Source: Pilaira anomala
Taxonomy: Eukaryota; Mucoromycota; Mucoromycetes; Mucorales; Mucoraceae
NCBI GenBank assembly: GCA_025716855.1
Contig: JAIXMQ010000116.1
Coordinates: forward strand, 1-53,948
Length of the DNA stretch: 53,948 nucleotides
Reading direction: 5' to 3'
Notes under the pieces: generated by a model
What the model saw: only the letters and a program-made list of their open reading frames with translations
Database searches by the model: none
What the model was told of the DNA's origin: nothing
Shown here: in pieces, positions 48,352-53,948 of the stretch
Layout of the letters: every line of letters begins with the position of its first letter
Numbering within the stretch: position 1 is the stretch's first letter
Program-made: the position numbers and the translations under genes

Positions 48352-48645
48352 GAACAGCAACGGCAACAACAACAGCAAGAACAACGAAATTACGATTTAG
48401 GACAGCACGAGCAAGAAGGACAAGCAGAGATGAATGAAGAAAATACGAGTAATACAAATTTCAACCCATACGCACGAGTTGGATTAATTGATGAATATGA
48501 ACCATTACAGCAAGAGTTTGATCTTGCAAGTCTAAGCTCAAAACTACCATTGTGGGAAATTCCAAGCGGTGTTACATGGAATGAATGGGAATCCTTTTTA
48601 AAATCAAATGTGTTATTAAATGACAATGAAATAAACCCATCATAA
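45770..48645 (+). CDS. Zn2Cys6 transcription factor with fungal-specific regulatory domain
   Basis: Four exons (45770-45999, 46084-46662, 46741-47787, 47862-48645) give 879 residues. The binuclear zinc cluster has all six cysteines: Cys35, 38, 45, 53, 56 and 63 (CDNCRKRKTRC...CTKC...C), preceded by a basic stretch and followed by a dimerisation coiled coil (HIEELEDRLKRMENLIQNI). The middle part is the fungal_trans domain, with YFTRVHMYCPVINK, MFTSHEFDDEDTSHWFMTGMAIRMAQDLGLHRD and RKRIWYAAYLMDRW. The C-terminus holds a polyQ (48262-48400) and an acidic/aromatic end. Exon 4 reads through without interruption. The same layout is found in Xlr/Xln- and Cat8-like regulators, but the target genes cannot be named. 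A (TA)n run fills part of the first intron. Confidence 0.92.
48262..48400 (+). repeat. CAA/CAG repeat coding polyQ
   Basis: An interrupted CAA/CAG array in the last exon of the Zn2Cys6 gene, giving a Gln-rich segment with scattered Arg, Leu and Glu. It may act as part of an activation region. Confidence 0.85.
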
Positions 48646-48851
48646 CATTAATTTACTTGATTCGATCTTATTTCGTTATTTATAACTTTATATATTTGTG
48701 TTACTTTAACCATGTGTAACTTTTTTTTTTCTCTTATAAATAAGAAAAGGAATACTCAGAAAATATTTAAATACGTTTCTTCTTTCCTTTTTATATATAC
48801 ACAAAAAAAAAAAAAAAACTCTCTCTTTTCTCTTTTCTTTTCTTTTTTGTA

Positions 48852-49888
48852 ATGAGATTAAAGAGTTGTCCCTTGTCATTCCTTTCTATTGTTGGACTTT
48901 TAATAACTAGTAGTTTAGCACAAAGTAAATATAAAGAAACAAAGAAAAATATATATACTTTTTTTATTAACTCCCAAAATAATTATTAGATTGTACACCA
49001 TTAAATTGTTCAGCTAGTTGTTCACCTGGTTGTTCGATACAAGATGTTTGTACACTAAGTACAATGGTTACTTGTGGGGTTTGTCCTGGATCAAAATGTA
49101 TCTCTAGAGCTGCTCTAGGTTTACCACCTGCACCAACTACAGCAGAAGCCAAAACAGGGTCAAGTAGTGGGCCTTTAATTGGAGGTATTGTCGGTGGTAT
49201 ATTTGGTGGTGGATTACTTTTAGGTGGTATTGGATATTGGATTTATAGAGAGAAAAAGAAAAAGGATAAGTTACCACTCGCATTTAGATCACCTAATTCA
49301 CTTCATCGATTAGAAAGAACACCGCCTATGATTATTGCAACAGCAGATGAAGAAATGGCAGAACATAGTAGTAATAATAATAATATAAGACAAGTCATGT
49401 CAGGTGTTATACCCGTTACTTTTATACCTCCAAGACCTGAATCAACTGTAACAATACCTGAATCCGAAACACCTCAAGCACGTTATGGAAGTTTTTCAAC
49501 TTTTGCAAATCATAATGAAAATGACGATCCATTTTCAGATAATAGACCTACTTCAAATGCTCATAGTATTATGACAACAACTACAAATAATCCTGGTAGT
49601 AGAAGAGGCTCATTAGAATCAACAACAAGTCATCAACAAACAGCAACTGTTGTACAACAAGCAACTCAAATGATGAGAGCTAAACCACAAATTATGCGAG
49701 TAAATACAATTAAGCCTATTCAAGGTGATTTAACTAGAACTGGTTCAATCAAAACAATAAAACCAATGAAAGAACAAGAAGATAACCCATTTGATGATAA
49801 AAATAAAGTACAAGAAAGAAAATTAACTGATAGTCTTATGTCTGCTCCTGGTGATGGTGAAATCACTATCTTTTGGAACGGCTCATAA
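48852..49888 (+). CDS. OPY2: Opy2-like membrane anchor protein
   Basis: Two exons (48852-48924, 48990-49888) give 323 residues. A signal peptide (1-23) is followed by a small Cys-rich ectodomain about 25-61 (NCTPLNCSASCSPGCSIQDV, then CTLSTMVTCGVCPGSKCI), whose cysteine spacing resembles the Opy2 N-terminal domain. A Gly-rich transmembrane helix at about 86-110 (GPLIGGIVGGIFGGGLLLGG) ends in REKKKKDK. The cytoplasmic tail is Ser/Thr/Pro-rich with NPFDD and DDPFSD acidic patches. In yeast, Opy2 anchors Ste50 and so links Ste11 to the HOG and filamentous-growth MAP kinases; here the tail is not alignable by eye, so the assignment rests on layout and the Cys-rich domain. The stop lies only 28 bases from the stop of the convergent copper-chaperone gene. 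Confidence 0.7.
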
Positions 49889-49916
49889 AAAATATATATA
49901 TAATTTATTTAATAAC

Positions 49917-50250
49917 TTATTCGCCCTTGACTTCTTTACCAGTCTTTTTGATAGCTGCAAGTACTTGTTCACGAGGAAGTTCGGTGTCAACTACTACTTC
50001 TTGCTTGTCTAAATCAGTCTCTACGTTCTTAACGCCTATATTTTACGCACAAACACAAACACACATTAAATAAAATTACACTCTTTATTATATACTTTTT
50101 TTTTTTTTACCTTCAAGTCTATTTAATGCTTTGGTAACTGCATTTGAACATCCTGAACAGGACATGACAACAGAGAAAGTATATTGCTATGGAAATAGTT
50201 GCTAAGTATTTAGTTGTTTCTTTTTATATCAGTTTTATGCTTACAGCCAT
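49917..50250 (-). CDS. ATX1: Atx1-type copper chaperone
   Basis: Small cytosolic Cu(I) chaperone that delivers copper to the secretory-pathway P-type ATPase (Ccc2). Three exons (50245-50250, 50111-50186, 49917-50035) give 66 residues. The first coding exon is only six bases (Met-Ala). The protein has the copper-binding MxCxxC motif as MSCSGC (residues 10-15), then the ferredoxin-like heavy-metal-associated fold: AVTKALNRLEGVKNVETDL, EVVVDTELPREQVLAAIKK, with the lysine-rich C-terminal part typical of Atx1 (KKTGKEVKGE). Length matches the family (about 65-75). The short first exon is accepted because both flanking splice sites are good and it supplies the only suitable ATG. Confidence 0.9.
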
Positions 50251-51168
50251 TTTGGATATATGTTTAAAAAGATATAGTTATTAAAGAAGGAAAAAAAGTT
50301 CGTGTTCTTCGGATATTTTTTATACCCGTTTATTGAGCAATTTAAGCTGCAATCATAAATCTTCACTGGCTTCTAAATATGTTGTATACTTTCATGACTC
50401 AAATTTTTTTTTAAGTTTAGTGGCAATGGAAGTAAATATGTGTTGTCTTTCTCACATTTACTTCTTATACCGTTGAAGTCTTCTATCTCTGTAATAAATT
50501 TATGTCCCCTCTTTATATTATTTTTAAAAAAAGGGTACTCTAATATTAATCCCCCTTTTTTTATATATTAAACATTGTTTTAGCAGCAGTGGAGTAATAC
50601 AGAAAAAGTGATCGACGATTCAGCATAAATAACAATAAAAAAAACTTACTACAAAGGTTCTGATGAATTCATTAACATTAATAAGACCTGACCATGTCTC
50701 TCCTTTTAAAGTTATTTTACACTTAAATGTTGGAGATAACATCCTATTGCTGTCCTTTTTTGAAACAGACAGAATATTTATTGGGGATACTATTACCAAA
50801 CAATACTAAAGGCATTTTTGTTTAATCACCCAAGTGAGACTTAATTTTTTAAAGGGGTTTTTTATATACTAGATTTCCCACTGTTTTTGGGATTTGCTTT
50901 TTTAAAAGTTTCTAAAATTAATTTAGAAAGTGGTTTGAATGAAAAAGTAAATTATTTTTGAGCATTTTTTATTTCTGAAATAATCAATCATGTAAATATA
51001 CATAGCATTTGTTCTTTAATAAAGCAGCGAAGGAAAAAAGAAACAGATGTAAATTGTCTATCCGATACGAAATCTTTTAAAGTATCTTTGGGAAATGATA
51101 ATTGAGATGAAGATAGAATTTTCAAAAAAGAGTGTCTGAACGATATTAATGATCGCATTTGAAAAACC

Positions 51169-51575
51169 TGTGGACAATACGGCTTAATGAGAAAAGACTT
51201 AGGTAATTTTTATTATAAAATAAAAAAACTGAAAAGCTCTTCTAAACTAAAATAATAAACATCATATCTTTTTTTATATATCCTGAATATCTTGATGATT
51301 GTGTTTGAAAAGGACCATCTTTTGATGGGTTTAAATGAATCTATACCCAATTCCTCTGCTTTTGAATATAGACGTTCTACTCTTTCGAATTAACCATAAA
51401 TAATCTTGGATCCTGTCTATCCGACTGGATAACAATCTATGTCCCTGATCAATTGTACCTTGTAATTATATTACAAGGTTAATTATCGATCTGGTGGGAT
51501 CCATTACTACAGATTTCATTGGCAAATGCTTTTACTTTAATTGACAAAGAACTATTTTTTATTGTACGTGTTGTA
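51169..51575. repeat. diverged direct repeat, copy A
   Basis: About 0.4 kb that aligns with 53036-53435 from TGTGGACAAT to the end, with many substitutions and small indels. Shared stretches include ATGAGAAAAGACTTAGG, GATGGGTTTAAATGAATCTA and GTTCTACTCTTTCGAATT. Read on the minus strand, one frame stays similar in both copies (FERVER.YSKAEELGIDSFK), with GAA/GAG-type third-position changes, suggesting a once-coding element. Confidence 0.8.
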
Positions 51576-53035
51576 TAATACGAGCCTACCTTACAGCATC
51601 AATAGCGATTGTCAATAGTTACGGAGATTGTTTTATTTAAAATGAGTAATCTTGATTATTTATTATGGTAGCGGTTGCGATCCATTTTAATATTATTGTG
51701 TTCACATAAGAACATCGTCTTCTAGATTTGACAGAAAGATCAAGAGTAATATCAGATCATTAGGATGTATACTTGTTAAGAATGATCCGGTGATTGTGTG
51801 TCCTAAAAGTTTAAATATATGATGTCTGGGTTGAATTAATAATTATGGCGTGTAATCCTAATATGGATGTGTAATCTGTTACGCCAGTTCAAGTTATTTC
51901 TTATATATAATAAAGTGTGAAGAGAATGTAATATCGATAGATTATTATTATTCCTCTTTCTTTCCCTACCAGCACTGCTGATTATATATTATTGTTATAT
52001 TTTTCAATTGTGTTTTTTTATTATTTTTTTTTATTTGTATCTTTACTAGTTGGTTCAGATACAACAGTACGACCCGGTCAATCCTATTGTTCTTGTTGGA
52101 ATTCGGTCTGAAGGGTTTTATAAAAATAAAAATAAAAGGCGATAAATTAAATGACAACGAACAAAGGGGGTTTATTCTTTTTTATTCAAAATTAACTTGA
52201 GAGCTCCATATTTTTAAACTATGCGACTATTTATATTATTACTAAAGATTTGTTAATGACATAATGCTATAGTATTATTTAGTCTATATATCAGCTCTAA
52301 TGTCTAGCGTGATATATAGTTTATTATTTTATGTTTTTAGTTTTGCATGATTTAAGTAGAACAGTAGTGTAGGTTGTTGTGAAAGAGCACATTATATTCT
52401 CATATAATTACACATGCTCTAATATCCTTCACTACTTTACGATATTATAAGTTTATTCACACTACAATAATTATCTAATTGGCTAATATATAAATCACAT
52501 CATTGTCACTATGATCAACAAGCCTCTTTTATAATTATCAGGTACTACAGCAACCAGTTATAATAATACTTGGGGACCTTTTATCTTATTTTCAGCAACA
52601 TGTTTATTGTAATAGATCATTGATCATGGCTATGTTTCACAATTCATGCTTCGCTTGTTTAACTTCTATTTACTATATATAACCAAACACTTTTTGTACC
52701 TTAATAAAGTTTAGTTTATTTTTGTAGTCTGATTTATTTTAACTATGTATATATTTTTTGTTGCTTTTATTTCCGTTTGTTCTATCACTATAATAGCTCG
52801 AACACATCTCATAGGTGTTTGTATCTGAGATATGACAGGTACTGGATTACCCTGTCATAGCGCTCAATCGAGGTAACACAATGACTTAATTCAATTACGT
52901 ACCGACGATCTTTTTTTACCTTTATTTATTGCCCAAAGCACATAATGTAAGGTATGAATATATACAAGATCTGTCATATATTCTTTATTATAAATACAAG
53001 AGTCAGCCCGGATTATTACTCATATCTGTTCTGGT

Positions 53036-53435
53036 TGTGGACAATCAGTAATTAATGAGAAAAGACTTAGGGTTGATTTATTAGATAAAATAAAACTGAA
53101 AGAACTCTTCTAAACTAAAGTAATAATCATCTTTTATATCTTGAACATCCTGATGAGTTGTGTTTAAATAAGGACCATCTTTTTGATGGGTTTAAATGAA
53201 TCTATACCCAACTCTTCTGCTTTTGAATAAGTACGTTCTACTCTTTCGAATTGACCATAAATAATTGTGGGTCCTATCTACCCGATTGGATAACAACATA
53301 TCTGGTTCCTGACTAAAGATCACCTTGTAATTACTTACATGGTTGTTATTAGTCTGGATTCCGTTGTTACAGATTTCATTGGTAAATGCGCATACTTTTA
53401 AATTGACAAGAACTATTTTTCTATCATACGACCTG
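53036..53435. repeat. diverged direct repeat, copy B
   Basis: Second copy of the element at 51169-51575, about 1.87 kb away in the same orientation. This copy keeps a CAA codon where copy A has TAA in the shared minus-strand frame, so it is the less decayed in that segment. The element family is not recognised. Confidence 0.8.
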
Positions 53436-53948
53436 ATCAACCTTATTCTTAGATTGATATCATGTTTTCCCAGTTTCGGGATAGAATTGACAGTTGCTGG
53501 GATAATCTTTATTCTTCCAACAATGTTATTCTTTTTTATTTATTTTGTAAACAGGTTATATAATATTACTATTTAATATTAATAGATTAATAATGTATTT
53601 TTGCCAGTAATAGCCGTTCTTACCCCAACACAAGGTAGCTAAGCTTGTATCGAGACTATTACCGGTAAATATCTCTTATTTTCTATTAATATGAATTGAG
53701 TATTTACTTTATTTGTATTGTTTTATTCTCAATTATATTTTATTATTTGATCTTGGTTTTTTACCATTGATCTTATTTTACGTCAATTTGTATATACATT
53801 TGAGTATAGAATATTTCCTTAGGTTCAAGATATTGATAATAATGTCGTATTTGCATCATCTCTACTTATATAAACATAAGTAGATCAGGGATATAAAACT
53901 AAACATTATAATAAAAACCTGTTATCTCCTCATAATAATATACATGTT

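Larger units (their letters stand above)
50251..53948. other. gene-free AT-rich region to the window end
   Basis: About 3.7 kb without a supported gene. It includes a diverged direct repeat (51169-51575 and 53036-53435) and an imperfect hairpin at about 52832-52858 (ATGACAGG...CCTGTCAT). Open frames at 51966-52157, 53192-53440 and 53343-53576 have no recognisable features. The part near 50251 would hold the ATX1 promoter. No telomere-type repeat is seen at the end. Confidence 0.55.

Noticed and set aside
1..53948. tRNA, rRNA, CRISPR or intact transposon
   Set aside because: No cloverleaf with conserved boxes, no rRNA-like GC-rich conserved stretch, no spaced repeats and no intact transposase or reverse transcriptase were found by reading; a covariance-model scan would be the decisive test for small RNAs.

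Overview
The window is AT-rich nuclear DNA of a filamentous fungus. Genes carry many short introns (about 45-90 nt, GT-AG with two GC-AG exceptions), and low-complexity A/T, GA and trinucleotide runs are frequent. The gene set fits an early-diverging fungus, probably Mucoromycota/Mucorales: a Rhizomucor-type class 3 lipase, a Pho80-type cyclin, an Opy2-type anchor, VASt/GRAM and LIM-RhoGAP proteins, and a Zn2Cys6 factor. The lineage is an inference. I saw no tRNA, rRNA, CRISPR array or intact transposon. All exon models were built by hand from splice signals and reading frame; every multi-exon model given sums to a whole number of codons.

Layout. 0.9-5 kb: an uncharacterised acidic protein gene (+), a Pho80-like cyclin (+) and a 10-exon secreted lipase (+). 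6.3-13 kb: SEC24 (+), a peroxisomal-type 2,4-dienoyl-CoA reductase (-) and an NmrA-like oxidoreductase (+). 13.3-21 kb: one very large 18-exon gene (-) for a 1,896-residue receptor, with a two-repeat Myb/SANT protein gene (-) upstream of its start. 21-25.3 kb: gene-poor, with one decayed gene. 25.3-32.3 kb: a PAS protein (-), a 67-base poly-T tract, a decayed partial copy of a tyrosyl-tRNA synthetase, the intact mitochondrial-type tyrosyl-tRNA synthetase (-) and an F-box/LRR pseudogene (+). 32.5-43 kb: glucosidase II beta subunit (+), a LIM-RhoGAP with a long polyQ (-) and a GRAM-VASt lipid-transfer protein (-). 43.9-50.3 kb: aspartokinase (+), a Zn2Cys6 factor (+), an Opy2-like anchor (+) and an Atx1 copper chaperone (-). 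50.3-53.9 kb: non-coding AT-rich DNA with a diverged 0.4-kb direct repeat.

The most interesting object is the receptor at 13341-20111. Its order is: signal peptide, RbsB-type periplasmic-binding-protein ectodomain (apparently two such units), Cys-rich juxtamembrane module, transmembrane helix, a pseudokinase closely resembling the kinase-homology domain of animal receptor guanylyl cyclases, a coiled-coil linker of the same type, then histidine kinase, ATPase, a degenerate receiver and a canonical receiver. It looks like a receptor guanylyl cyclase whose cyclase output was replaced by a two-component phosphorelay output. Other genes are mostly housekeeping, but several carry readable regulatory or structural details: a Gcn4-type site before aspartokinase, a UPRE-like site before glucosidase II beta, a 9-nt microexon, a 6-nt coding first exon and GC-AG introns.
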